Positions 8,529-17,763 of a stretch of 64,000 nucleotides of DNA are shown here, piece by piece. The notes under the pieces are model-generated. The model saw nothing but the letters and a program-made list of their open reading frames with translations. It made no database searches and was not told the DNA's origin. The stretch comes from Lactobacillaceae bacterium L1_55_11 (GTDB lineage: Bacteria > Bacillota > Bacilli > Lactobacillales > Lactobacillaceae), in contig JAQYTT010000001.1 in assembly GCA_029433155.1 (NCBI GenBank), positions 1 to 64,000 on the forward strand, written 5' to 3'. The translations under genes were made by a program, and so were the position numbers. Position 1 is the first letter of the stretch. Each line of letters opens with the position of its first letter.

Positions 8529-9878
8529 ATGACACAGATTAGGTTTGATACCAAGGCAGTTGCCAATTTTATCGAAAGTCACGAGTATGGGGAGATTCAG
8601 CCACTGGTAACCATGGCTGCCGACCAGCTACGCCACCGTAACGGGGCTGGGGCTGAATATACCGACTGGCTCACGCTGCCTACGGATTATGACCGCGATG
8701 AGTTCCAACGGATTCAGGCGGCTGCTAAAAAGATTCAATCCGATTCCAAGGTGCTGGTTGTGATTGGAATTGGTGGTTCTTACCTAGGGGCCAAGATGGC
8801 CGTTGATTTCTTAAACCCCAGCTTCAACAATGAGCTGAGTGATGATCAACGCCGTGGAGTGAAGGTTTACTTTGCCGGTAACTCCCTGTCGGCCACTTAC
8901 CTGAATGACTTGATTCGAACCATTGGTGACCAAGACTTCTCAGTTAACGTGATTTCTAAGTCTGGTACGACCACTGAACCTTCCGTGGCCTTCCGGGTCT
9001 TTAAGCAGTTGCTCGAGAAGAAGTACGGTGCTGAAGGGGCCAAGCAGCGGATTTACGCTACGACCGACGCTAACCGTGGGGCCCTCCACGATGAGGCCGA
9101 GGCATCCGACTACGAAACCTTTATCATTCCGGATGGGATTGGTGGTCGTTTCTCAGTCCTGACTGCGGTGGGCTTGCTGCCAATCGCTGCTAGTGGTGCT
9201 GACATTGAGCAGTTGATGGCCGGGGCTAAGGATGCCCAGGACGCCTATACTGATAATGATATTAACGATAACGATGCCTACCGTTATGCGGCCATCCGCC
9301 GGATTTTGTACGATAAGGGCTACACGACTGAGCTCCTGGTGAACTGGGAACCAAGCTTGCAGTACCTGTCAGAGTGGTGGAAGCAGTTGATGGGTGAGTC
9401 AGAAGGTAAGAACCACAAGGGGATTTACCCATCTTCAGCCAACTATTCAACCGACCTGCATTCTCTGGGGCAATACATCCAAGACGGTCGGCGGGATCTC
9501 TTTGAGACGGCCGTGCTTTTGGACCAGCCGGTTTCTGATTTGGACCTGCCTAAGAGCGCTGGCAATGGTGATGGCCTCCAGTATTTGGAAGGTAAGACCA
9601 TTGACCAGATTAACGCCACGGCGGCCAAGGGAGTGGTCATGGCCCACGTCGATGGTGGGGTGCCAAACCTGGCTATCCACATTCAAAAGCAGGATGCCTA
9701 CAACCTAGGTTATTTGATTTACTTCTTCGAATTAGCCGTCGGTATTTCTGGTTATACCTTTGCCATCAACCCCTTCAATCAACCTGGCGTTGAAGCTTAT
9801 AAGACGGCCATGTTTGCCCTGCTGGGTAAGCCCGGTTATGAAGCTGAAACCAAGGCCTTCCGGGCTCGGTTAGATTAA
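8529..9878 (+). CDS. pgi: Glucose-6-phosphate isomerase
   Basis: Interconverts glucose-6-phosphate and fructose-6-phosphate. The 449-residue length fits the short Gram-positive type. Visible motifs are [15 protein letters not shown] (about 75-90), [13 protein letters not shown] (sugar-phosphate loop, about 138-150), [17 protein letters not shown], and the C-terminal [12 protein letters not shown] with the catalytic lysine. I start at MTQIRF, not at the in-frame ATG 60 bases upstream, because the upstream codons overlap the promoter leader and AAGGTAGG precedes this start. A bidirectional terminator follows. Confidence 0.96.
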   Translation: MTQIRFDTKAVANFIESHEYGEIQPLVTMAADQLRHRNGAGAEYTDWLTLPTDYDRDEFQRIQAAAKKIQSDSKVLVVIGIGGSYLGAKMAVDFLNPSFNNELSDDQRRGVKVYFAGNSLSATYLNDLIRTIGDQDFSVNVISKSGTTTEPSVAFRVFKQLLEKKYGAEGAKQRIYATTDANRGALHDEAEASDYETFIIPDGIGGRFSVLTAVGLLPIAASGADIEQLMAGAKDAQDAYTDNDINDNDAYRYAAIRRILYDKGYTTELLVNWEPSLQYLSEWWKQLMGESEGKNHKGIYPSSANYSTDLHSLGQYIQDGRRDLFETAVLLDQPVSDLDLPKSAGNGDGLQYLEGKTIDQINATAAKGVVMAHVDGGVPNLAIHIQKQDAYNLGYLIYFFELAVGISGYTFAINPFNQPGVEAYKTAMFALLGKPGYEAETKAFRARLD

Positions 9879-9911
9879 ATAAAAAAAGATGCCAACTGGC
9901 ATCTTTTTTAT
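9879..9911. terminator. Bidirectional terminator between pgi and busR
   Basis: AAAAAAGATGCC-AACT-GGCATCTTTTTT forms a hairpin with an A-tract on one side and a T-tract on the other, so it can serve both pgi and the convergent busR gene. Confidence 0.9.
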
Positions 9912-10528
9912 TATGGTTCAAAGAATTGGCGGATGGCCAGGGAACTCTGTTCAGAGCCGATGAAATAGACGGTATCGCCGGGGCTGATCACCGCATAGGG
10001 ACCTGGTGAGAGGACCAGGTCGTCCTCGTGAAGGATGGCAATGATGGTCGCACCAGTGTTCTGCCAGATATTAAGCTTGCCAATCGACTGGTTGAGCTTG
10101 GAACTGTCGGTGGCCGGGATGAACTCATAAGGGGACATCGGGTTGTGTTGGCGGATTTGCTGGGTCTGATCAAAGAGGGTGCCCATGGTTTCGTTGAGCT
10201 GGACCAGGTTCTGACGCTGCTGGCTAATCAGGTCGTTAATCTGACTGTGAATGGCCTGGATGTCACTCGTTTCCTGAGCCTGGTTTAAAAAGGACCGGGC
10301 CTTTTCCCGGGAAAGAACTTCGACGCCACTACCGTGAACCGGCTTCACAATGCCCAAATCTGCCAGGACCGAGATGGCCTTTCGGGCGGTTTCAGCCGAA
10401 ACCCCAAAGGTGGCCGCCAGGGTTGAGCGGGCGTGTAATTTTTGACCGACCTGGAATTGCCGGTTCACAATGTGTTGGGCAATTTCCCGGGCAATTTTGT
10501 GGTAGCGGGGTTCGCGGATATTTGGCAT
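9911..10528 (-). CDS. busR: BusR-type regulator of betaine uptake (GntR HTH + RCK_C)
   Basis: A 205-residue regulator with an N-terminal GntR winged helix (about 1-72, FGVSAETARKAISVLADLGIV), a helical linker (about 75-130) that should form the tetramer coil, and a C-terminal RCK_C/TrkA-C domain (about 140-205, TIIAILHEDDLVLSPGP... GDTVYFIGS). This order is that of BusR of Lactococcus and Streptococcus, which binds c-di-AMP through RCK_C and then represses the betaine transporter. The divergent busA operon and the operator repeats between them support the assignment. Its own start region contains a GTGACC half-site, so autoregulation is possible. Confidence 0.9.
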   Translation of the reverse strand: MPNIREPRYHKIAREIAQHIVNRQFQVGQKLHARSTLAATFGVSAETARKAISVLADLGIVKPVHGSGVEVLSREKARSFLNQAQETSDIQAIHSQINDLISQQRQNLVQLNETMGTLFDQTQQIRQHNPMSPYEFIPATDSSKLNQSIGKLNIWQNTGATIIAILHEDDLVLSPGPYAVISPGDTVYFIGSEQSSLAIRQFFEP

Positions 10529-10577
10529 AGCAGTGACCTTAATGGTAAGAAATGGGTTTTAGTAGGGATTGGTGCAT

Positions 10578-10605
10578 TTGACATAAGTGACCACTCGTGT
10601 AAAAT
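10578..10605 (+). promoter_or_regulatory. Promoter of busAA-busAB
   Basis: A perfect TTGACA (10578-10583) and TAAAAT (10600-10605) are separated by 16 bases. The first BusR half-site lies inside the spacer and the second just after the -10 box, so bound repressor would cover the polymerase site. Confidence 0.75.
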
Positions 10606-10652
10606 ATTAAGTGGTCACTAAGCTGACCATCCCTATTTAAAAGTGATGGTCA
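10585..10652. promoter_or_regulatory. BusR operator repeats
   Basis: Two inverted pairs share the core GTGACCA/TGGTCAC. Pair one is AGTGACCACT (10586-10595) and AGTGGTCACT (10610-10619), 14 bases apart. Pair two is TGACCATC (10624-10631) and GATGGTCA (10645-10652), 13 bases apart. A lone GTGACC (10533-10538) lies at the busR start. Widely spaced half-sites are what BusR tetramers are known to read; exact boundaries are by eye. Confidence 0.75.
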
Positions 10653-10702
10653 CTTTGTAGTTTAGGTTAAAAACTAAATGCAGTCAATATATGGAGGACG
10701 AT

Positions 10703-11908
10703 ATGCCCAATGTGCAGCCAAAAGTGCAGTTAAAGCACCTTACTAAGATTTTCGGCAAGCACCAAAAAGCAGCGCTGAAGATGGTCGCTGAAAATAAGAG
10801 TAAGAACGAAATTTTTGAAAAAACTGGGAGTACCGTCGGGGTCTATGACATTAACCTGGAAGTTGAACCAGGTGAAATCTTCGTGATTATGGGTCTTTCT
10901 GGTTCCGGAAAGTCAACCCTGATCCGTCTGCTCAACCGGTTGATTGAGCCAACCAGCGGGGAGATTTTTATTGATGGGCAAAACATTACCCATCTTAATA
11001 AAAAGGAAATGTTAGAGATTCGGCGGAAGAAGATGAGCATGGTTTTCCAGAACTTTGCCCTTTTCCCACACCGGACCCTGTTAGAAAACACGGAGTACGG
11101 GCTAGAAGTACAAGGCGTGCCCGCCGCTGAACGCCGCGAGCGGGCCGAAAAAGCTTTGGACAACGCCCAGTTGCTTAGCTATAAGGATCAGTATCCTAGC
11201 CAGTTATCTGGCGGGATGCAGCAACGAGTTGGTTTGGCCCGGGCCTTGACCAATGATCCGGATATCTTGTTAATGGATGAGGCTTTCTCAGCCTTGGATC
11301 CCCTGGTGCGCCGAGAAATGCAGGATGAGCTCCTGGATTTGCAGGCCAACGTGAAGAAAACGATTATCTTCATCACCCACGATTTGAACGAGGCCCTGCG
11401 GCTCGGCGACCGGATTGCCATCATGAAGGATGGTCAAATCCAGCAGATTGGTACGGGAGAAGAAATTCTGACTGACCCTGCTAACGACTACGTGCACAAC
11501 TTCGTGGAAGACGTGGACCGGTCGAAGGTTCTGGTGGCTGAAAACATCATGGTGCCTGGTTTCACGGTTAACGTCGATAATGATGGTCCAACAGTGGCCT
11601 TACACCGGATGTCTGAAGAAGAGGTTTCTGGCCTGGTAGCGGTAGGCCGTGACCGTAAGTTTGTCGGCTATATTACCTCGGATGCGGCCGTGAAGGCTCG
11701 GCGGGAGAAGCTGGCCTTAAAGGATGTGGTGGCCGAGATGCCCGTCGTTAAGCCTGACACCCTGATTGCGGACATCATGCCGATTATCTATGATGCGCAC
11801 ACACCCGTGGCGGTGGTCAATGATGACCAACGCCTTCGAGGCATTATCATCCGCGGCGCCGTAATCGAAGCACTCGCAGACGTTGAGGGGGACGATAATA
11901 ATGAATGA
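10703..11908 (+). CDS. busAA: Glycine betaine ABC transporter, ATP-binding subunit with CBS domains
   Basis: The energising subunit of an OpuA/BusA importer for glycine betaine, used in osmotic stress. It has Walker [10 protein letters not shown], signature [15 protein letters not shown], Walker [14 protein letters not shown] and the H-loop FITHD, then a C-terminal tandem CBS pair (about 280-395) that senses ionic strength or c-di-AMP in homologues. I start at the ATG at 10703 since GGAGG lies five bases upstream; the in-frame ATG at 10691 precedes that ribosome site. The stop overlaps the busAB start. Confidence 0.93.
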   Translation: MPNVQPKVQLKHLTKIFGKHQKAALKMVAENKSKNEIFEKTGSTVGVYDINLEVEPGEIFVIMGLSGSGKSTLIRLLNRLIEPTSGEIFIDGQNITHLNKKEMLEIRRKKMSMVFQNFALFPHRTLLENTEYGLEVQGVPAAERRERAEKALDNAQLLSYKDQYPSQLSGGMQQRVGLARALTNDPDILLMDEAFSALDPLVRREMQDELLDLQANVKKTIIFITHDLNEALRLGDRIAIMKDGQIQQIGTGEEILTDPANDYVHNFVEDVDRSKVLVAENIMVPGFTVNVDNDGPTVALHRMSEEEVSGLVAVGRDRKFVGYITSDAAVKARREKLALKDVVAEMPVVKPDTLIADIMPIIYDAHTPVAVVNDDQRLRGIIIRGAVIEALADVEGDDNNE

Positions 11909-13616
11909 ATTAAGCGCAATTGGCCAGCTGCCGATTCAAAGCTGGATCAGTAATATTGTGTCTTGGATGACTACCCACTGGGCTGGCTTCTTTAATGCCA
12001 TCCAGCAGGCTGGTCAGGCCATCATGGATGCCATGACTGGCTTCTTACTGGCCATCCCAATGCCGCTCATGATTGTCGGCGTGACCCTGTTAGCCATCGT
12101 GACTAGTCCAAAGAAATATGGCTTCCCGGCCTTTACCCTCTTCGGTCTACTCCTGGTCGCTAACCAGGGTCTGTGGTCAGACATGATTAGCACCCTGACC
12201 CTGGTAGTCATGGCCAGCCTGGTTTCCCTCATTATCGGGATTCCACTGGGAATTTTGATGGCCAAGTCACCTAAGACCAATGCCATCGTGAAGCCCATCC
12301 TGGACTTCATGCAGACCATGCCGGCCTTCGTTTACCTGATTCCGGCCGTTGCCTTCTTTGGTATCGGGGTGGTGCCTGGGGTATTTGCCTCAGTTATCTT
12401 CGCCCTGCCACCAGTAGTACGGTTTACGGCCTTGGGTATTCAGCAGGTACCAGAGGCTTTGGTTGAAGCAGCCGATTCCTTTGGTAGTACGACCTGGCAG
12501 AAGCTCTTTAAGTTAGAGCTGCCAAATGCTAAGAACACGATTTTGGCAGGTGCCAACCAGACGATTATGTTGGCCCTTTCCATGGTGGTTACGGCTTCCA
12601 TGATTGGAGCGCCGGGACTAGGACGTGGTGTCCTCTCAGCCGTTCAGCACGCTGACGTTGGCGCTGGTTTCGTTAATGGAATTGCCCTGGTTATCCTGGC
12701 CATTATCATTGACCGCTTCACCCAGAAGCTCAACACCCAACCCGGACAGCACCTTGACCACGGTAAGATTCGCAAGATTATCGTTTGGATTACGATTGCC
12801 GTGCTTGCCCTGGGTGGCATTGTCAGCGGTATGATGAACCACCAAGGTGGCGGTAAGAAAATTAACATTGGCTACGTGCAGTGGGATTCTGAAGTGGCTT
12901 CCACCAATGTCTTGGCCGAAGCTATGCGTCAGCACGGTTATCAGGTTACGATGACCCCACTGGATAACGCGGTGCTTTGGCAGTCGCTGTCAACCGGCCA
13001 GGTTGATGCCAGCGTTTCGGCCTGGTTGCCTAACACCCACAAGGCCCTGTATGACAAGTACAAGAACGACATTGATCTCTTAGGACCAAACCTGAAGGGT
13101 GTTCGTCTGGGACTGGTTGTGCCGGATTACATGGACGTTAACTCCATTACCCAGCTAAATGACCAGGCCAACAAGACGATTGTTGGAATTGAGCCAGGTG
13201 CCGGGGTTATGGCCGCCGCTCAAAAGACGATTGATTCTTATCCAAACTTGCAGGGTTGGCAGTTACAGGCTTCCTCATCGGGTGCCATGGTTTCCGCCCT
13301 GGACAAGGCTTATAAGGCTAAGCAGCCAATTGTGATTACCGGATGGTCACCACACTGGATGTTTAACAAGTATAAGTTGAAGTATCTGGATGATCCAAAG
13401 AAGACCATGGGTACTTCAGAATCGATTAACACGATTACCAAGAAGAACCTGAAGTCGTCAGACCCTCAGGCTTACAAGGTATTAAAGAAGTTCCACTGGA
13501 CCAAGGAAGACATGCAAGATGTCATGCTCCAAGTCCAAAACGGTAAGTCGCCACAACAGGCGGCTGACAACTGGATCAAGGATCACCAGAAGCAGGTGGA
13601 TGCTTGGTTTGATTAA
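11901..13616 (+). CDS. busAB: Glycine betaine transporter, fused permease and substrate-binding protein
   Basis: The permease half (about 1-300) carries the binding-protein-dependent transport motif region around [20 protein letters not shown]. The extracytoplasmic binding domain follows in the same chain (about 318-571: [21 protein letters not shown] ... [21 protein letters not shown]), with the tryptophans of the betaine cage (VSAWLP, GWSPHW). This fusion is the OpuABC/BusAB design of lactic acid bacteria. It starts eight bases before the busAA stop, with GAGGGGGA upstream. Confidence 0.94.
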   Translation: MNELSAIGQLPIQSWISNIVSWMTTHWAGFFNAIQQAGQAIMDAMTGFLLAIPMPLMIVGVTLLAIVTSPKKYGFPAFTLFGLLLVANQGLWSDMISTLTLVVMASLVSLIIGIPLGILMAKSPKTNAIVKPILDFMQTMPAFVYLIPAVAFFGIGVVPGVFASVIFALPPVVRFTALGIQQVPEALVEAADSFGSTTWQKLFKLELPNAKNTILAGANQTIMLALSMVVTASMIGAPGLGRGVLSAVQHADVGAGFVNGIALVILAIIIDRFTQKLNTQPGQHLDHGKIRKIIVWITIAVLALGGIVSGMMNHQGGGKKINIGYVQWDSEVASTNVLAEAMRQHGYQVTMTPLDNAVLWQSLSTGQVDASVSAWLPNTHKALYDKYKNDIDLLGPNLKGVRLGLVVPDYMDVNSITQLNDQANKTIVGIEPGAGVMAAAQKTIDSYPNLQGWQLQASSSGAMVSALDKAYKAKQPIVITGWSPHWMFNKYKLKYLDDPKKTMGTSESINTITKKNLKSSDPQAYKVLKKFHWTKEDMQDVMLQVQNGKSPQQAADNWIKDHQKQVDAWFD

Positions 13617-13629
13617 TTAAGTGTGAACG

Positions 13630-13659
13630 AAAAGCCACTCATAACGAGTGGCTTTTTTG
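13630..13659 (+). terminator. Terminator of the busA operon
   Basis: AAAAGCCACTC-ATAAC-GAGTGGCTTTTTT: a ten-base-pair hairpin with a T-tract, just after the busAB stop. Confidence 0.93.
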
Positions 13660-13774
13660 TTTGGTCATTAAAGAGAATGAAATCGAATTGTAAAGGGATT
13701 TTTCCTGGTTGTAACACTGCTGTGGTAGGGTGGAAGTACGATTTAAATTAGTTAGGGCGGAGTTGGTGACTAAG

Positions 13775-13969
13775 ATGCTTTCGATAGTACTTTTTGTGTT
13801 GCTGGTAGTAGTTGTAACGTCGATTGCGAATTATTTTTATACTAGGAAAATAGTGGATGGCCATTACCGGGTTGTTAGTGATCGTTTTCTAGATGAAAAT
13901 AACCAGATTACTTTTAAGAAAGCATATTTTTGTAATTTACTGGTATGGCTGCCACTGATAACGCCATAG
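13775..13969 (+). CDS. Small membrane protein, unknown
   Basis: About 64 residues with one strongly hydrophobic N-terminal helix (MLSIVLFVLLVVVVTSIANY) and a polar tail. I recognise no family. The start is uncertain: GTG, TTG and ATG codons lie in frame from 13730 on, and GGGCGGAG at 13755-13762 is the only ribosome-like site, which favours the ATG at 13775. It is AT-richer than its neighbours. It may be a remnant instead of a working gene. Confidence 0.4.
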   Translation: MLSIVLFVLLVVVVTSIANYFYTRKIVDGHYRVVSDRFLDENNQITFKKAYFCNLLVWLPLITP

Positions 13970-14006
13970 TAGGTGTTTCATCAACCGGTGAGGAGAGTGA
14001 GTCATT

Positions 14007-14354
14007 ATGAAAAAACGATTACAACAAATTGCTTTAGCAGTTATTTATGCAGCATTCGTCACGTTAGTCTTTTATCTGCTCCAAATGTGGGTTACCTGGT
14101 CAATCATCGCTGCGATTGCGCTCATCGTCATTTTGGCCTTTGTGGGTTACCGTTATTATCGAGATCCAAATACGCGGTATTACACTTTATTGAGTGTTTT
14201 GCTCTTTAATACTCCTATAACAATTATGAGTGACCATGAAAAATTTGACTGGCTTACTATTGGTCAAATTGTCATTGAGTTTTTAATATTAGGTGTCATG
14301 GTTTCTTATGTCTGGAAAGGTTATCCGCAGGCTAAGAAATCTAATGATAAATAA
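14007..14354 (+). CDS. Small multi-pass membrane protein, unknown
   Basis: A 115-residue protein with about four predicted membrane helices (near 7-27, 30-47, 60-72 and 83-104) and a basic C-terminal end (YPQAKKSNDK). No family recognised. GGTGAGGAGAGTGAG precedes the ATG, and a bidirectional hairpin terminator follows at once. Low GC compared with the housekeeping genes nearby suggests a more recently acquired or faster-evolving gene. Confidence 0.6.
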   Translation: MKKRLQQIALAVIYAAFVTLVFYLLQMWVTWSIIAAIALIVILAFVGYRYYRDPNTRYYTLLSVLLFNTPITIMSDHEKFDWLTIGQIVIEFLILGVMVSYVWKGYPQAKKSNDK

Positions 14355-14360
14355 ACTAAT

Positions 14361-14393
14361 TAAAAAGGCTTCCCACACAGGAAGCCTTTTTAA
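14361..14393. terminator. Bidirectional terminator
   Basis: AAAAAGGCTTCC-CACACA-GGAAGCCTTTTT between convergent genes, ending the plus-strand small membrane genes and the minus-strand ABC operon. Confidence 0.9.
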
Positions 14394-14403
14394 TTGGAAT
14401 GAA

Positions 14404-14634
14404 TTAACGGTTTTTAAATTCAAATTTATCTGGATACCGCATCGCAAGGGCTGCGTAGCCCAAGAAAATTAAGGAAAGTAGTGACAAGGTGAAATGAAAC
14501 CAATCCTTACTGGTGACCAGTAGAGGGACAGCAAATGTAATTGGGACTACGATTGCTGCCCGTGACGAGTTCTTCCCCTTGTGAGAAACTAGCTCGTTGG
14601 AATTTGAAATGTTGCCTGTTTTCTTTTCAGTCAT
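14404..14634 (-). CDS. Small membrane protein at the end of the ABC operon, unknown
   Basis: Seventy-six residues: a polar, Ser/Asn/Lys-rich N-terminal part (about 1-25) and two hydrophobic segments (about 26-43 and 47-66), ending in a charged tail. No family recognised. AGAAGG lies upstream of the ATG. It begins 31 bases after the permease stop in the same direction and precedes the terminator, so it is probably the last gene of the Xre-led operon. Confidence 0.6.
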   Translation of the reverse strand: MTEKKTGNISNSNELVSHKGKNSSRAAIVVPITFAVPLLVTSKDWFHFTLSLLSLIFLGYAALAMRYPDKFEFKNR

Positions 14635-14665
14635 ATTAGGCCTTCTTTTCGTCGATGGATGGTTG

Positions 14666-15892
14666 CTAGGCCTGGCGCCTTAATTGACGCATCAGCTGCT
14701 TCATGATGTTTTCATCACTATATGATAGTACGTTTCTAGCATAAAGCTTTTCGCCAAATCGAGCAAAGAATACCAGGAAGATTACTGCAATTGCTAGAGA
14801 AAGCAGGGCTAACGGCCATTCAGTTTTTTGAGCGATAAGCTGGCCAGGCATCAGCGTTTGTGAAGCAAATGGCACATAACTGAATACCTTGGTCATGATA
14901 CCTCCAGAGCCACTAAAAATCGATGTATAGCCAATAATGTATGGAACAAGCGAAAGTAGCATGGTTGGTTGAATAGCCTGTTGAGTTTGGGAGCTGTCAT
15001 TTACCAGTGAAGCAGTTATTGCTGCTAAGATTAAGTAAAGAGAGACACCAACGATGATGAAGACTAGGGTGTATACGAGAGCCCAAGGATTGATGTGAGG
15101 AATGTTTGCCACAAAATCCTTCATAAAGGACTGATCTTTAAAGTAAAGATATATACCGGCGAAGCCCAAACCGTAGAGGGCAAACTGGACAAGTGGTAAG
15201 AGCGCAACGCCAATCAACTTACCGTAGAACTGAGCTTTAGCAGATGATGCTGCCAGTAAAGTTTCCATAATCCGCGAGGATTTTTCGTTGGCAATTTCAG
15301 TGGCTAGAATCTGGGCATATGTCATGATGACCAGAAAGACGATAAAGGTAATTGCAGTGCTAATGCCTGTGTTAAATGAGTCAGCTGTGTCACCGCTTTC
15401 CTTTTTACCATCGTTAATAACGGTGGTATTTAGTGGGAACTGCTTGCTTAGAGACGAAGTTTGCTGGTCTGTCAGACCGTATTGCTTAGCTCGATCAGCA
15501 AATGTCAGTTTTTGTAAGAAACCTTGTAGCTCTGTTTTATCAACTTTCTGACTTTTTGGTTGTGTGGTCAAGTTAGCTTGCTGGTCATTGACAGTTAAGA
15601 CTGCGTCGATATCGCCATCTTTTAAGGCTTTAGTAGCTTCATTTTCATCAGTAATCTTCGAAACATGAATATTTAAGTCACTTTTATCGTCATTGATGGC
15701 GCTACGAGTTGCATCGGTCCCAATTACCGCAACAGTTGGGGTTTCGTTGTTAGCAGAGTTAAAGGCAATGTATGTCACTCCGAAGCCAATTAGGGCGAAA
15801 AGAATTGGGGAGATAACCATAAACCAGAAGCTTTTAGTTTTAATGTGATTAATAAAGGTAAATTTGGCGACGGTTTTAATTTGAGGATTCAT
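14666..15892 (-). CDS. NatB/YhaP-like ABC-2 permease
   Basis: A 408-residue ABC-2 type permease: one N-terminal helix (about 20-43), a large extracytoplasmic domain (about 45-175), then five or so helices (about 180-390). This is the NatB/YhaP layout of exporters for Na+ or peptides; the substrate cannot be told. I chose the ATG at 15892, since AGGAGGT lies nine bases upstream; the in-frame ATG farther upstream lies within the ATPase gene without a ribosome site. The start overlaps the ATPase stop by 17 bases, so the two are made together. Confidence 0.87.
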   Translation of the reverse strand: MNPQIKTVAKFTFINHIKTKSFWFMVISPILFALIGFGVTYIAFNSANNETPTVAVIGTDATRSAINDDKSDLNIHVSKITDENEATKALKDGDIDAVLTVNDQQANLTTQPKSQKVDKTELQGFLQKLTFADRAKQYGLTDQQTSSLSKQFPLNTTVINDGKKESGDTADSFNTGISTAITFIVFLVIMTYAQILATEIANEKSSRIMETLLAASSAKAQFYGKLIGVALLPLVQFALYGLGFAGIYLYFKDQSFMKDFVANIPHINPWALVYTLVFIIVGVSLYLILAAITASLVNDSSQTQQAIQPTMLLSLVPYIIGYTSIFSGSGGIMTKVFSYVPFASQTLMPGQLIAQKTEWPLALLSLAIAVIFLVFFARFGEKLYARNVLSYSDENIMKQLMRQLRRQA

Positions 15893-16781
15893 CAGTGGCG
15901 ACCTCCTGGCGGAAAATTTCATCAAGGGTAGGTGGTTGTTGGCTAAAGGCGGGGATGTAACCGTGCTTGGTTACCAGGTCAAAGATGCCCTTGCCGGCCT
16001 CTTCATTGGCCAGGGTCAGTTCTAAGCCGGCCCCGCTTGGCACTACCGTGACCACACCGGGCTGGGCTGCCAACTGGTCAGCCGTGACACCTGGTGCTTC
16101 AACATAGAGCTTGATACGGCCAAACTTTTCGCGAATGGCCTGGACCGGACCTTGGAGGACGGTTTGACCACGTTTTAACATGGTCAGGTGGTCAGAAATC
16201 TTGCTGACGTTGTTCATGTCGTGGCTGGAGAAGATAATCATAGCTCCCTGGTCGCGGAAGCGGAGAATTTCGTCCATCATGATGCTGGTGTTGACCGGAT
16301 CCAAACCCGAGAAGGGTTCATCGAGGATGATAAACTTGGGGTTAAAAATCAAAGCCGCGATCATCTGAATCTTCTGAGCGTTTCCTTTGGATAGGGATTG
16401 AACCTTGTCGCTTGGCTTACCCACGACATCGAGACGTCCCATCCAAGTTTTCAGGTCCTTTAAAGTGTCAGCCCGGTTCATGCCGTGGAGGGCAGCCATG
16501 TAGACGATTTGGTCTTCGATGGTTAGCTTCTGGTAGAGCCCACGTTCTTCGGGCAGAAAACCAATGGTTTGGCGGCGCTGGTCGGTGATGGGCTGGCCAT
16601 CCCAGGTAATGCTACCGCTAGTGGGTTGGATGAAGCTGAGAATCATTCGGAAGGTGGTGGTTTTACCGGCCCTGTTTTGACCGATGAGGCCCATGACTTC
16701 ACCGGGTTGGATGGTTAGGTCAAGGTCTTGGACAGCGTGCTTGCTGCCAAAATCCTTGTTGACGTGTTCAAGTTTAAGCAT
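15876..16781 (-). CDS. NatA-like ABC ATPase with altered Walker A
   Basis: A 301-residue ATPase that should energise the overlapping permease. Walker B FIILDEPFSGLDP, the D-loop and the H-loop SSHD are normal. Two key motifs are not: the P-loop reads GQNRAGKTT, with Arg where the family has Gly, and the signature is LSKGNAQK where relatives have LSKGNQQK. The Arg codon AGG differs from Gly GGG by one base. The C-terminal 80 residues form the usual NatA extra domain. It may be weakened or use another sort of ATP contact; or the base may be a sequencing error. Confidence 0.88.
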   Translation of the reverse strand: MLKLEHVNKDFGSKHAVQDLDLTIQPGEVMGLIGQNRAGKTTTFRMILSFIQPTSGSITWDGQPITDQRRQTIGFLPEERGLYQKLTIEDQIVYMAALHGMNRADTLKDLKTWMGRLDVVGKPSDKVQSLSKGNAQKIQMIAALIFNPKFIILDEPFSGLDPVNTSIMMDEILRFRDQGAMIIFSSHDMNNVSKISDHLTMLKRGQTVLQGPVQAIREKFGRIKLYVEAPGVTADQLAAQPGVVTVVPSGAGLELTLANEEAGKGIFDLVTKHGYIPAFSQQPPTLDEIFRQEVATDESSN

Positions 16782-16796
16782 GAGATTCCTTTCTGG

Positions 16797-17264
16797 TTAG
16801 GCGTATTTGTTGAGCAGGGCCCAGGTGACAAAGTAAAAAACAAGGCTGACGAGCATCACAATTCCAATCATGATACCAATAACATACTGGCGCTGATTGA
16901 TGCAATAAAACATGGGGATGTACATCAGGAATAGGAAGACAAGATAGCTGTACCGGAGTGCCCTGGTGTTGTTGAGCTGTCGTCGCTCGTCGGCTGCTTT
17001 AATTTTGTTTTGGTGTAGCTGGTTTGGTTTCATTAGCATGGTCAGAACTACTGATAGTACGAAACCGGACGCCATACCCAGAGCGCCGACAGTTGCCGCA
17101 AAATAGCGGAAGCCAGATGAAACATTGACTGGCATAGATAGCACTCCCGCTACGTAGAGTAGGACCGAGAAAGCACCAATCCAAACTGAACGCCAAATTA
17201 AGATTTTACGGTATTCACCATCAGAAACCGCCGGTGTAATGTCTTTAAACAAGTCTTTGAACAT
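16797..17264 (-). CDS. Four-helix membrane protein, paralogue 3 of the Xre operon
   Basis: A 155-residue protein with an N-terminal motif MFKDLFKDITPAVSDGEYRK, two helices, a polar middle with ADERRQLNN, and two more helices. It is clearly related to the next two upstream genes: all share [MF.YLF]-(S/T)D..YRK(I/L/V)L.(F/W)R near the start and DERR in the middle. The arrangement (DERR loop between helix pairs, next to an HTH gene) recalls DUF3278/DUF2178-type proteins, but I am not sure of the family. Function unknown; its place beside the ABC genes suggests a shared envelope task. Confidence 0.75.
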   Translation of the reverse strand: MFKDLFKDITPAVSDGEYRKILIWRSVWIGAFSVLLYVAGVLSMPVNVSSGFRYFAATVGALGMASGFVLSVVLTMLMKPNQLHQNKIKAADERRQLNNTRALRYSYLVFLFLMYIPMFYCINQRQYVIGIMIGIVMLVSLVFYFVTWALLNKYA

Positions 17265-17273
17265 AATGATTTC

Positions 17274-17750
17274 CTAATTGTATCTTCCAATCAATGCGGC
17301 GAAGCCGATGAAAACCAGGAAGACCGCAGATATTGAACAGGCAAAGATGAATGCAATCCAGGCCGGACCTGCATTTAGGAAGTAAGCAAATAGGGCGAAG
17401 AGAACTGCGATAATTGTTCCCAGCGTTAATTTAGCAGCCTTTAACTCAATGCTATTACGCCGTTCGTCCGATTCATTAATCTTCATCTCATGGATTTTCG
17501 CATCTGGTTTTCTATTTCGGGTAACTGAACTTATGGTGTAGACAATACCCAAGAAGATGGCAAAAGAAACGAAGGTGAGTAAAGTTGCCAATGAAAAGAT
17601 GGGATGGTAAGGATTAGGTATTACCAATAGGCTTAGACCAAATATGGCCAGTAAGAGAAGATACAAGCAATTTGAACGAAAGCGGAGTACTTTGCGATAA
17701 TTATTGTCGGTCATCGTGTTTGGGACCGGTGAAAACAGGTATTTAAACAT
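17274..17750 (-). CDS. Four-helix membrane protein, paralogue 2 of the Xre operon
   Basis: A 158-residue relative of its neighbours: MFKYLFSPVPNTMTDNNYRK at the start, the middle motif ESDERRNSIELKA and four hydrophobic segments. It is the most divergent of the three copies. The start at 17750 is used because it aligns with the paralogues' starts; an in-frame ATG 69 bases upstream lies inside the preceding gene. Thirteen bases separate it from paralogue 1 and nine from paralogue 3. Confidence 0.75.
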   Translation of the reverse strand: MFKYLFSPVPNTMTDNNYRKVLRFRSNCLYLLLLAIFGLSLLVIPNPYHPIFSLATLLTFVSFAIFLGIVYTISSVTRNRKPDAKIHEMKINESDERRNSIELKAAKLTLGTIIAVLFALFAYFLNAGPAWIAFIFACSISAVFLVFIGFAALIGRYN

Positions 17751-17763
17751 AGAATTTTCTTTC

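Noticed and set aside
10028-10288. Plus-strand frame inside busR
   Set aside because: Complement of the regulator gene with no ribosome site; a shadow frame.
13973-14209. 78-codon plus-strand frame overlapping the start of the 115-residue membrane protein
   Set aside because: No ribosome site and Cys/His-rich odd composition; the overlapping frame at 14007 has both a good ribosome site and clear helices.
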